A stretch of DNA of 64,000 bases from Vitrella brassicaformis (Eukaryota > Sar > Vitrellaceae). The stretch is from contig CDMY01000256.1 of the NCBI GenBank assembly GCA_001179505.1, positions 83,250-147,249 on the forward strand. Direction: 5' to 3'. Numbering within the stretch: the first letter of the stretch is position 1; every line of letters starts with the position of its first letter. Positions 1 through 11,600 of the stretch are shown here, one piece after another. Below the pieces are notes generated by a model. That model saw nothing but the letters and a program-made list of their open reading frames with translations, was not told where the DNA came from and did not search any database. Position numbers and translations under genes: made by a program.

Positions 1-1317
1 GAAGTCGGCATAGGCCGGGAACTGCGTGTACGGGTCCACCCAGCCATTGCCGATAGCCACGCCTAACACATGGCATGGGGGCCGCCATATCCTGTCTGTG
101 TGTGTGCGTGTCCCGCATCCTCCCAGCCAGCCACCTTTGAAGTTGAGCCCCTGGATGGGGTTCTGCAGCAAGTAGTGCGCAATCGACGGGATATAATGCC
201 CGGCGTAGCTCTCGCCGGTGATGTAGAACGGCCTGGGGGCACGGGCAAATCATCAACCGACGGACGTCGCAAACGACAAACGTGTCCGTAGCGAGTGAGT
301 GGGTGATTGTCTGTCTGTCTGCCTGTCTGCCATCCTCTGCCCACCTGTCGACTAAGTGCGGGAAGAGAGTGAGGAATTTGGTCAGAAAGGTGTCCATGTC
401 TGACCAACAAGCGCGCAGGCAGGCAGGCAGGCAGCCCACGAAGTGGCACATCGACACAACGAACGAGCGCATCTGACGTCCCCCACCCAACCGACCCACC
501 GACCCTTTGATATTTGTTTCTCGTTCTTGGCGTAGTTGAGCGGGTCATTTGTCTCGCTGAAACCCGTCCCCAGTGGCTGGTCCACATACAACATGTTCGC
601 CACGCTCGACCTGACACGATGGATGAAGGATGGATGGTAGGAGGTGCAGACAGACAGAGATCCAGAGAGATCGTGCGCGTGTTCCTCTCTCCTTCACTCA
701 CCATGAGTGCTCATTGTATGCCAGTGTGGCGTTCGGCTGCCCCCTACACACAGACAGACAGACAGACACGCAGAGGGCGAGAGAGACTACGAGTAGGCCC
801 ACACACACCACCAAAGCCGACGCTGCGCCAACTAACCAGAAGGGCCCGTTCTCCTGCAGCCATGCGATCTCCGAAGAGCAGCCAGGACCTGACAGTGACG
901 CATACACATTCACGTGAGGCAAACCTCTCTGCGTGTGGAGGCCTGTGCTTCGTCTGGCCTTTATTACCTACCTCCGGTGAGCCACATGACGAAGGGGTCA
1001 GATGCAGGCTCTCCTCTGCTGGGGAAGAACGTGTAGAACATCTCCCCACCCTCATAACCCGTGTGGATGAATCCTGCACACCACCAGCCAGCAATGCACC
1101 GACGCACGGACACACCACGCAATGCACCGTCCGAGCTCTTGTGCCCACCACAGTGCTGCTTACCTGTGAACATTTTCTCTCCCAGGAAGGCCTCGGCTGT
1201 CACTTCTTTCTTCTCTGGCAATGCTTGTGCCGCCATGGGTGAGCGGATGGATGAAGGGCCGCATGACACGACGGCAAGAGCTGCAACCGACAGGATCACC
1301 GACAGACGTCCAAACAT
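1..1317 (-). CDS. Serine carboxypeptidase (peptidase family S10), 3' part beyond the left edge
   Basis: Secreted or vacuolar serine carboxypeptidase that removes C-terminal residues from peptides. The start at 1317 gives a hydrophobic signal peptide (MFGRLSVILSVAALAVVSCG). Exons read leftward and carry S10 landmarks in order: GYEGGEMFYTFFPS and FVMWLTG joined to GPGCSSEIAWLQENGPF (near 1070-840), then ANMLYVDQPLGTGFSETND (near 600-500), DTFLTKFLTLFPHL (near 400-350), and the nucleophile motif GESYAGHYIPSIAHYLLQNP (near 225-140). The last exon, GNGWVDPYTQFPAYADF, touches base 1. The catalytic Asp and His would lie outside the window, so the gene is partial only because of the window edge. Introns have GT...AG ends and CAGA/TGTG microsatellites. 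It is divergent from the SPRY gene across 116 bp. Family assignment is firm; the substrate is unknown. Confidence 0.93.
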
Positions 1318-1433
1318 GGTGCGCTGATGTGCAGGGGAAGGTGTCACGGCACGTGGGATCTTCCGATCTGCAAGCTTAGCTATGGCCCCCCCTTCCAAAA
1401 GTTGTCGCGCATTCCCCACCAAAACTGATCTCG

Positions 1434-4400
1434 ATGGCACGTCTCTGCAGAGAGCCCGGCAAGTGTTTCTGCGGAGCTCAGGGGATGGCATGCGGGCCGT
1501 GCAGAGGGTTGATCCGCACCGTTGCGACGAAGGAGGTGCTGCTGAACGGGGCGGCGTGGCTGGAAGAGCACCCGCAGGAGATATACCAGTTCGGGGGGGT
1601 CCGGTGGGACCTCATACAGGCGCAGGGGCCGCGGGCGTGGTGGATGGAGCACATACTTCTGGAGAGGGAGGACTTCGAACGCTTCTACTGGACTGACGAA
1701 ATCGATATCAGTCCGACGTGAGACGGCTGGCGGGCTTCCTCATCTGAAATGGCATGGTTGTCCTGTGTGTGTGCATGCAGATTCGGCACGGAGCTCTCTT
1801 ACCGCCGCGTGAACCCCTTCAAAGCCCACGCCAACCGAGACAAGCAGACTTCAAGGCCGTCCTACGTCCCTGCCACGTCAGTCAACTCATCTCCCCCCGC
1901 CCCAGCCCCCGCCCCTCCCCCTCCCCCCTCTTCCCCGCCTCCGCCCGGCAGCCATCTCAAGAAAAACACCAAGAGCTTCAGAGCATCGCTCCGGTTTCGC
2001 TATCCGCCAAAGCCGAGATGTTGCCAATCGAATCTGCCACTGCCCCCTCAGGTAGGTGATTGATGGGATGGATGCAGAATCCTGAATGGATGGATGAGAG
2101 TGGTGGAGTCTTCCTTTTCCGCTTTTGTCTCAGCGTGTGTGCTATTTTGAGGTGGAGATCGACAGCATCTCGACCCGTCCGCGCGACACTCTCATCTCGA
2201 TAGGTGTGGCGACCAAGCCGTGGGCGCCCCATGTCCTCCCGGGCCTCCTGCCGGCGTCGCTGGGCATCCTGTCGTCGGGCTTCATCCACGGCTACCCGTC
2301 GAGAGGGCGGCCGTACAGGAAGGGGTGTCCACAGCTGCGCGAGGGAGACGTAGTGGGGTGTCTGGTCAACCGGGACAGGGGACTCGTGGGGTTTCTGCTC
2401 AATGGGGGGTGGCTCGCAGAAGTCGTCATGGAAGAGGTCAGTCTGTCTGTCTGTCTGTCTGTCTGCATCGCGCACACACACACGGAGACATTTTGTGCCA
2501 GGTTCGGCTGACATGGTCGGGGCCGGCAATGTTTGTGACGATTGGGATGCTGGGGGACGGCGAGTTGGAGGTCAACTTTGGGAGGAAACACTTTGTGGGC
2601 AGCGGGGACGTCATGGTTGACCTTCCCAGAGGCATCAAGGTGACCGCTGCCATGTGCGCTTTCGGTCGGCAGCTCGACCAGATGAAAGGACTCAAGGCAA
2701 GCGAGATCTACATTGACACGGGCGACGAGACGGACATTCCCGCCTGTGTGCCGTGCGTGTCATCATGTCAGGCGAGGCTGAAGGAGTTTTACGAGATCCA
2801 CAATCCGGTGATGCTCTGCCAGGTCGACCGAATCGCAAACCTGTACATGGGCAGGGAAAAGGTGGGTGGGGTGGGGTGAGGCGAGGCGACACAAGAACAA
2901 CGGGAATTCAATGCAGGCATCATGTCTCATTGGTCTCAGGAGCTGGACGAAGAACTGACGAGCCATTACGGGGCAGGTCTCAGCAACCTGCACGAGAAGC
3001 AACTCGATGGTGGGAGAGGCAACCAACGGCCACACACACATACAGAATGATGGCGGGACGCAACCAACGTCATGTCATCTTGTCACCTCTCCCGCCGTTC
3101 CCTTCTCCATCGCAGTGGTCCGTCGTCGCGTGAGGAATTTCTTTGAGTTGTTCGACCCCTCTAAGCTGACCTTCGAGGACGTCGACGACATGATCAAAAG
3201 GCACTCTGCCGACGTACGTCAAGACGAACAGACGGAAGGAGAGGCGGAACGATGGACGGCACACAGTCGCACCCATTCATTGTGTGTATGTTGTCTTTCT
3301 TGTGCAGACAGAGGAGATCCATCAAGCGTTGGTGTCCGAGTACGGCGTGGGCCTCGACGCCATCCACAACCGACGCAAAATCAGTCAGGAAGGGGCGGGC
3401 GATGGGAGAGAGAGAGAGAGAGAGAGGCGACATACATTCGTCTGGGCCTGTGTGTCTGTGTGTCTGTGTGTCTGTGTGTCTGTGTGTCTCTGTGTGTGTG
3501 TGTCTGTGTGCAGGTCTGCAGCGCATGCTGAATGACTACTTCAAGCTCAAGGGTGTCGAGACGGACACGGAAGGCATCAAGGTCACACGAACCTGTCACA
3601 CACGCCACTAGCAGCACAACAGATGATATGTGCATTCGGCCACCTTTGTCTGTTTTGTGTATGCATGCCATCAGTCTGTGGTCAACGAGCTGTTTTCCCG
3701 TCCTGAAGTGCTCGACACGGCACTGAGGGAAAAGTTCGGCGACGGACTCAACTACGTCCTAAAGGTCGGGGGGGGGGCGGGGGGGCGAGCAGTGGGCGAA
3801 GAGAGGCCTCATGTCCGTGGTATGAGCGTGTGTGACGTGCAGAAGAAGCTCACGAAGCTCTACACGATGTACGCCCCTGATCAGGTGCATGAGGTGGACC
3901 GCCTGCTCAACGCATACGCAGGTCGATGTGAGCCACTCACCGACCGACCCATTCTATCTATGTCTCTCTCCATTTCCCTCTCACTCACTCTACACACACA
4001 TACATACATCTTTCTCTCTGTCTCTCTGTCTGCCGACCCGACACACAGGTGTGGACGGCGAGTTCGAGTTGAAGTTCAGGCTGAAAGAGCGGTACGCCGT
4101 CGACCTGGACCTCATCTCGGTGGAGCCCTCAGTGGACGACGGCCAGACGGTCCACGGCCACTCGAGCATGGAGGACACAGCCCCCAACTTGAACGACTTT
4201 CCCCAGGAGCAGCAAACCACCACTGTTTCAATGGTGGATCGGCGGGGCAGCGGGCCGTCGGTCGGCAGCCGCCTGAGGCTGTCGCACCTGCAGCTGTCGC
4301 AGATCGACGGCTTCACCATGTCGGGCAGCGCTCTGGACCTGCAGGCGGCCGAGGGGGGAGATAGAGAGGAGACCGACTCTCTGCCCACACTCATGAGGGG

Positions 4401-4801
4401 ACCCACCATCAACATCGGTGCGGCCGTGTGTGCGTGTGTGTGTGGGGGAGAGAGACATGTATATTGGGTGGCATGGTGTGTGGTGTGGTGCAGGTGGTGT
4501 CAAGGTTGGCCACCAGAGAGTGTCCGTGACCCGCACATCTCGTCTCGGCTCCACCTCATCCGTGCCCACCACCACCAACAGGAGAGACCACCCCCCTCAC
4601 TCATCGTCGTCACCCGACACCCAGTTCACCACCCCTCTGACTGGCGAGCAGTTCTTCACCACATCGCCCCATGACCATCGCAGCCGAAGCGCACTTGACC
4701 AGCCCCCCTCAGGGCCGCACACACCGCAGGGCGGCCGGCAGACATCCATCAACACCAACATCAGCGAACGGTTAATCAATACGAGGCCAGCCAACACATG
4801 A
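1434..4801 (+). CDS. SPRY-domain protein, function unknown
   Basis: A multi-exon gene starting MARLCREPGKCFCGAQGMAC and ending in SERLINTRPANT. Exon 1 (to about 1719) is a unique N-terminal region. Exon 2 contains a proline run (PAPAPAPPPPP, near 1905-1945). A SPRY fold follows over two exons (about 2130-2700): VCYFEVEIDSI, ISIGVATKPWAP, GDVVGCLVNRDRGLVGFLLN, then FVTIGMLGDGELEVNFG. SPRY domains are protein-interaction modules. Downstream exons (2770-4060) encode about eight short helical segments of the same type (FYEIHNPVMLCQVDRIANLY, RRVRNFFELFDPSKLTFEDV, QALVSEYGVGLDAIHN, KKLTKLYTMYAPDQVHEVDR), which may be a degenerate helical repeat. The C-terminus is Ser/Thr-rich. No catalytic motif is visible. 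The alternate upstream M gives no better match. Confidence 0.8.
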
Positions 4802-5380
4802 TGGTGGAGAGAGACACCGTGTGTGTGTGTGTGTGTGTGAGAGGCGCGGTTCAGTGCGCGAGCCGTCAGTGGAGATGGCGGAGGCGTGGCTGTTGGTGGA
4901 GGTGGCGCTCTGACCGAAGCCGTCGGACGACAACATCGTGCGGGCCGTGAGTGCTGCAGCCAAGAGGGAGCCGGGGGGCGGCACAGGAGGGGTCGCATGA
5001 GTGAGTAAATGACCAGTGAGTGCATGTGTGTATCTGAATGTGTTCGACGTCTTCATTCGACGGGTTTTCCAGCTCGTCAATGAATGACCTTGATCCATTC
5101 TGGCTTCAGAAAAACAAACAGCCCCGCCAAGTAGAGTAGGTTTCTCACTCACCCTCACAAGCAGAACAGACAGGGTGGAGACTGGCAGGCTGTCGTAGCA
5201 GTGACAGCGGTGTGTGGTCGATCGACCACAAACATGCCTGAGTCAGACCCACCCCACCTCCTCCAGCAAACACACAAGGGACAGGGAAGGGTCAGCAAGG
5301 AAGAATCAGCAGCAAAGGGTAGACAGACGGGAACAAGGGATGAGATCAGCCCGCCCGTAAGGACCACCTCAACCAATCAA
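4802..5380. other. Convergent intergenic spacer, possible terminal exon of the minus gene
   Basis: Between the two convergent gene ends. A (GT)n run sits at 4818-4839. On the minus strand, two good donors inside the downstream gene's read-through tail (GTAAGC near 5647 and GTAAGA near 5535) and an acceptor near 4914 would allow a small Ser/Thr-rich last exon ending at 4772. If real, that exon would overlap the 3' end of the SPRY gene by about 30 bases. Nothing else is seen. Confidence 0.4.
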
Positions 5381-6368
5381 TCAATCAGTCAGCGACAACA
5401 CGGCGACGGCTTCCCACGCCCAGAGCAACACAACCAGCCCTGACATGAACGACATTAATTCAATAAAATGGGACAATATATGATCCCCCCATAATGTTGC
5501 ACGCCACGTACACATTTGTTTCGGTCTTACCCCGGACGTTGGCGAGGGGGCGAGGTTCTCAGCCTGGAAGGAAGCCAGCAGAACGACGACAGGGGCAGTG
5601 ATGTGATGGCAGCCCAACAGGTCTTTCTCTCTTCGTTGCTTGCTTACGATGTCTCTGGTCGGCTCAAGAGTGCACTGATGCAGTTTTTCATAGGTGGCGC
5701 TGACCTCTTCCTGAATCTGCACCCACAAACAAGCATAGCATGGCCACCCACGGCCCTCCCGGCCGTCCGACCGTCTGCCCACTTGTAGCAACTTGGTTCT
5801 GAGAACCATGTTTTCATCCACAAGGGCCTCTTTCTCGCCCACCAGGTCGTCGACCTGGTCCTCCGCTCTCTCCAGCCACCGCAACACGATCTGCTGCTGC
5901 ACCTGGTGCACCACGTGAGCGCCCTGCAATGCACAGTCAGTCGGGTGTCGTCACCGCGTATGTCAGTCGTCTTTTGCTCCTTGCTTACCAGTGTCTCGGC
6001 CTTGGCCGCTCGCTGCTGTTGTTGAACCTCACGGTGGAGAGCCTGCGTGGCGTATATGTGCACACATCGTACGAACGGGGAAATACAGAGAGGCGAACGT
6101 GCTCACCCGGGTCTCGTTCAGGATGATAACAAGGAGGTGCTGGAACTGCGACATCAGCGACTGATGGATTTAGACGAGAAAGACCGTTGAGAGTTCATGT
6201 CTCGGTCTTCGCCCTTATCCCTCATCCGTACCTGCAAATCGTGGCCCCACGGTGCCGACACAGCGTCATGGCCACGGGGGTTGGCTTGAGAGTGCGAGTG
6301 CTCGTCGGTCTCGAGCTCCAGTCCCTTCACCTCTTGAAACAACATCTCCAGGAAATGCTGCAGAGACA

Positions 6369-6402
<34 letters not shown>

Positions 6403-8615
6403 CATCGGCATCCGCAGGACACAAGATTCGTATCAGCTTGCTCGCCTTGATATTGTCCTCGAACTGCTTGGTCGCCGTCTCCAGTTCCGTCTTGACAACG
6501 CTCAAGTCACTCTCGAGGCCACTCTTGGCGCTTCGCACGTCAAATAGCTCGCTCGTGAGCTCATCAATGCGCTGTTGAAGGCCCGTTTTTTCTTGCTCGG
6601 CCTTCCGTGCGTCCTCGACGCGGGCAGTGGCCGTCTGTTGCTCCCGAGTGGCCGCCTCCTCGCGCACGGACGCCAGCTGTTGCTTGGTCGTCGTCAGGTC
6701 CTGCTCAAGGTCCTTCTTGGCGTCTCGTTCGCCCTCGACCTTCTTCTCCAAAACGGCAGCTTTGTTGCGCCACTCCTGCATAAGCGACCAACCAACAGGC
6801 AGAAGACAGAGGCAAACATAATGTGGATCTTTCACATCCGCCCACTCACATTGATATTATCCTCGAATTGCTTGGCTGACTCCTTCAGTTCGGCCTTGGC
6901 GTCGCCAAGGTCCCTCTGCAGGCCATCGTTGGCACTGCGTACGCTGACCAGCTCGCCCTTGAGCTCATCGATGTGTTTCTCCTTTTCGAGTACAGAGGCA
7001 TGAAGAGCGGCTTTCTCTTGCTCGGCCTTCTGGGCGTCTTCGACCCGGGCTGTGGCCATCTGCTGCTCTCGGGTGGCAGCCTCCTCGCGCACGGAGGCCA
7101 GCTCTTGTGTGATCTTCGCGTTGGCGGCTTCTCGTTCGTCTCTCTGCTCTGTCAAACCTTTGACTTCGTCAGCATGGGTGCTGGCGCTGTCGTCCAGGGA
7201 GCGCTGAAGGTTGGACAGGCCTTCTCGGAGGTCAACGACGGTGGACTGTAGCGCGGTAGCTTTGCTGCGCCACTCCTGTATGTGTGACACAGAGGCGGGA
7301 GGGAGTCTTGGAATGAGTGTGGGGAAGCATTGTGCATGTGTGCGTGCCTCCACTTCGGATTTGAGATGTCTCTTCGCTTCTTGCTCGGCCTCAAGCTTCT
7401 CCGCATGCTCAATGCTTGATCCGAGGCTCTCAACTGACATGCGCACACACGAAAATCACTCATGGGTTGGTCTGGCGGGCGCCTCCGCCTTAACCTGCTG
7501 GCTCATCAGTAGCCTCAGGCGTCTCCACTTTCTCCTGGTCGGCTGTGCGCGCCTCTATCAAGGCCTTCATCTCATCAAGGGACGTCTCAAGCGTCTCGTT
7601 CTTGAGCCTCAAGGCAGAGATCTCCTGATCCTTCTGCTCCAATTGACAAAGGTGCTCCGTCTCGCGCTCTCTCATCACTTCCTGATTGCACGGCGCGCGG
7701 GGTCATACAAAGGAGAGACGTGAGCTGCCAGAGGGACCTTTAGTCGTTCCGTGTTGTCTCTCCTACCCTCATTTGGTTCAGGTCGGAGCGTGGCGACAGC
7801 TGGATACTGTGGTTCCGGGGGCTGCCGACTGTGGATGAGGAGCCAGAGGGCGCGGGCTGTCTGTCGTCTTCCTTCTTGACCGCCGTCAGCCTCTCATGCA
7901 ATCTCTGGATCCTTGCCTCCTTCTGCTGAGAGACCTGCAGCTCTTTCTGTTGATAGTGGTGTGCATCGTCCTCCAGACCGCTGATGTGGTCTTTGAGTCT
8001 TGATATCTCTTGCTGGGCGGCACTGAGCGCCGTGTTTGTCTCGCCGAGATCTTGCCGAAGCCTCCGGCACTCGTCGACCATCTTATCGTACTCATCACCT
8101 GCGCGTGGACAATTAAGGAAACCATACATGTCTCCTCGAGCCATGCATCAAGGCATGGAGGAGGCCGTCGTATATACCGAGGTTGACGTGTATCTGCACT
8201 TGCGAGTTCCTCCGTTCCTGTTGGCGAAGGCTTATTCGAAGCCGCTCCATCCTGCAGTGAAGACAGTCAGGCGTCCATGTCCGCATGTGGTCCATCCATC
8301 AACGTCTCCCCAAGACTTACTCCTCTCTCATGTGGCTTTTGCTCTCGTGCGACTTCTTGAGGGCTCCGTGGAGCTTCTCGTACTCCGCTTGAAACCGAGC
8401 CAAACGCTTGTCGCCGACCAGTTCCTGCAGCACCTCCTGGAAGTCCTTCTCGAGGGCCCTGCAGGGTGCAAACAGTCGACAGGCTTGTGCGTCACTTCAG
8501 TGCGTTCCCCCTCCCCCCCCCCTTTTACGCGGGCTCACTCAAGGATGGACGACTCATCATCACCCTCCCCTCCAATGACAAACTCTCCAGTTGGGGTGTC
8601 TGTTACGTCTGTCAT
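5381..8615 (-). CDS. Coiled-coil protein with a CFAP58-like N-terminus
   Basis: The start at 8615 (MTDVTDTPTGEFVIGGEGDD) was chosen because it aligns with the neighbouring CFAP58 start. Exon 1 is 8539-8615 and exon 2 is 8321-8458. Exon 2 encodes ALEKDFQEVLQELVGDKRL and LHGALKKSHESKSH, nearly the same as CFAP58 exon 2. The rest diverges into long heptad coiled coil: RLRQDLGETNTALSAAQQEI (near 8070), EHLCQLEQKDQEISALRLKN (near 7640), and two similar blocks near 7275-6855 and 6780-6450. Both blocks share SVREEAATREQQ, ATARVEDA, KAEQEK and KQFEDNI. The 3' end is uncertain: the frame runs open to 5381, but splice donors near 5647 and 5535 suggest a shorter or respliced tail. Probably a structural, perhaps axonemal, protein; that role is inferred from the duplicated N-terminus. 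Confidence 0.75.
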
Positions 8616-8665
8616 CTCGGACACACGAACTTGAATCCTTTCAAAGTTCTTCTCAGGCCCCCACC
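8616..8665. promoter_or_regulatory. Short bidirectional spacer between the CFAP58-like gene pair
   Basis: Only 50 bp (95 bp if CFAP58 starts at its second in-frame ATG, 8711) separate two divergent start codons. Any core promoter elements for both genes must lie here or inside the first exons. No TATA-like or other motif is recognisable. Confidence 0.45.
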
Positions 8666-11600
8666 ATGCCCCCACGAGCTCGCAAAAGTGTGGCAAAGAG
8701 TGAGTTTCTTATGGCAGACGTAACGGAAAAGGCAGGAGGCCTTGGTGCTGGGGAGAAGGAGGGCGAGGATGCCTTCGAGTCATCTGCATTCGAGTGAGCC
8801 CCCACCAACGAATGAAAGCGGTGCGCACATCTCGTGCTGCTCACGGCTGTCTGTGCACTGCAGGGCCCTCGAGAAGGACTTCCAGGAGGTGCTGCAGGAG
8901 CTCGTCGGCGACAAGAGCCTCGAGCACTTCCGCTTGGAGTACGAGAAGCTCCACCGAGCTCTCAAGAAGTCACACGAAAGCGAGAAGAGACTCATCAAGA
9001 AGTAGGTCTACGGGAGGAGAGCGAATGCTCAGGTCCCTTCCATGCCATGCCATATGTGCGACTTCCTCTTCCTTCGCAGGTGTCGAGAGCTCAATGCGGA
9101 GATCGTCTCCAATGCAGCCAAAGGTGAAGAAGGAGAGAAGACAACGATTCAGAGCACTGATAAGATCGTTGACGCTGCGTGCCATGTATTGTCTGTCGCT
9201 CAGTGCAAACGGCACTCAAGCTCTCGCAAGAAGATCAGGCCACCATTGCCGCCCTCAAGAAGGTCACACAATGACAAGAGCACAGCGCAAAAGAGGGCCA
9301 GGTGTGCGTGCATTGTCCCTCTGTCGGATCTGCAGGAGATCGAGCGTGCCTGGAAGATGGTCGAGGCGAGCCATGAGAAGGAGCAGCGGGCCAAGGAGAC
9401 CATACACAATCTCAAGATCGAGATTGCCAACCTCAGCAGGTGAAGAGGAACATATCGTGTGTGTCACGTGTTGGACGCATCGACCTGTGCTGCTGTCAGG
9501 TTGGTCGAGCAGGGGGCCGGCCTGAGCATCAATCAGGAGAACACCGTCAATGACCTGCTCAAGCAAAAGGAAGAGCTCATGAAAGGTGGCCATTGGCACA
9601 CATATTGAGGGGGGGGGGGGGCACGGGGCAGCAAGACGGTGGGACGAGGCAGCAACATCGTCGGACCGTCCTGCTGCCTCTGTCTGTCTCTGTGTATGTC
9701 GCAGAGCGTGACGTGCTGAACACGACTGTATCTCAGCTCAGCGCGCAGAACTCCGACCTCTTCGAGAAGCTCACCAAGCTGCAGACAGACAAGTCACAAG
9801 GTCTGCACAAGACACTGAGGCAACCGCATTGAATCGAATCCACTATGTCCATGTTGCAGCTGAGGCCGAGATCCAGAATCTCAAGGATCTGGTGCAGACC
9901 AAGAAGACCGAGACAGAGCGGGAACAACGCCGCAAGGAGAGGCTAGACAAGGAGCTCAAAGAAATCCGCTCTACCCTTGAGCAGAGACACGGCGAACTCA
10001 AGCAGAAGGTGGGCAAGAAGGCTTTTGTGGAGCCCCTACTGCTGATGATCTCTCTCTCACTTACTTTTGCCACTCTGTGGTCTTCCTTTGCAGCAAACGC
10101 AGCTCACCCAAGAGCAAGCCAACGTAGGAAGAGTGAATGACACTTATATGTAAAACAAGACAATGCCTGCCTTCTTCATGCAGACCCAGAGGCTAGAGCA
10201 GCAACTGGGCGAGCTGAAGAAGATGCAGGAGCTCGAGCAGCGTCAGCATCAGGAGCTGTCGCACAAGATACAAGACGCAGAAGTGAAACTCAACCAGGAA
10301 ATCCTGAAAAACAGCAAACTCCTGGCCGACAACAAGTGAGGCCTGCCTGACGCCACCACGCCAGCTTTCCGCTTTTGGTCGTATTGTGTGCCTTCGTGCA
10401 TCTGCTGTCAGTGAAAAGGAGGCCGAGCTCAAGACCCGCAATGAGGAACTAACGCACCTGAGACAAGACAAGGTCAGCAGGATCACGTGCCCTTTCTCTC
10501 TAACTGGCCCGCTCTCCGCTGCCTCTGGTGTGTGCAGGAGAAGGTGGTCAAGGGCTACGATGCGGTCAAGAAGAAGCTCCAGCAGGTTGAAGAGGACCGC
10601 AAGGAAGTCGAGACACAGCGAAACTGTGAGACGCATGAAGCGGGCAGGGCCCGTTGTCCCGCATACCGTCTGTTGTCCTCGTGCCTGTATCTGTGCAGCC
10701 TTGAAGGCGGAGATCGTGGCCATCAACCGCGAGATCGACGGCCTGAAGAAAGCGGTCCGCGAAGCATGAGGCTCGGATACCCAAAAGGCCTCGTCGGTGG
10801 ACATGCTGGTGCCCCTCCTTGGTTTCTGTCTTTCAGGCCGACTCTGACAAGAAACAGATCGAGGACCTTCTGCGCGAAAGGTGGGCTGACGTAGACAGAC
10901 AGATATGAGACTTATGATATCCTGTCTCGTTCGTTCAGGGACATCTTAAACAAGAACGTGATCAAAGCTGATGGCTCGACGAAGAAGCAGATCGACCTCG
11001 TCAAAGTCAGCCAGCTAGCCACACACATGAGCAAGTGAGAATGTGTGCATGTCTGCCCCATTGCTGTGTGGCGTCACAGCGTCACGAGACACAAGCCCTT
11101 CACCTGCAGAAGGACATTCAGCGGTACAAACTCGACGCACAAGAGATGAAGAAACGCATCTACGAGCTGGAGAAACAGGTGAGTACACGCATACAGTACA
11201 GGGACGCAGTCGCCCAGCCGTCCCGCCCCATCTGTCGATCCATCTCGACAACAGAGGGAGAAGTACGGCATAGAGTTGAGCCAGGCCAACAGCAAGTACA
11301 TCTCTGCCCTCGAGGAGCTCAAAAACCGCGACAACAAGCTCACAGAGCTCAAGAAGAACATCGCCGACGTCAAGGCCCGCCTCAACCAGCAGAAGAACCT
11401 CTACGAGGCCGTCCGCACTGATCGCAACCTCTACTCGAAGAACCTCATCGAGTCACAAGACGAAATCGCCGAAATGAAGAGGTGACAGCGAGCAGAGGCA
11501 GAGGCAGAGGCAGCGGCGCCCCATATGTGCATCACACACATGGTGTGTATCGTGCAGGAAGTTCAAGATCATGTACCACCAGATCGAGCAGCTGAAGGAG

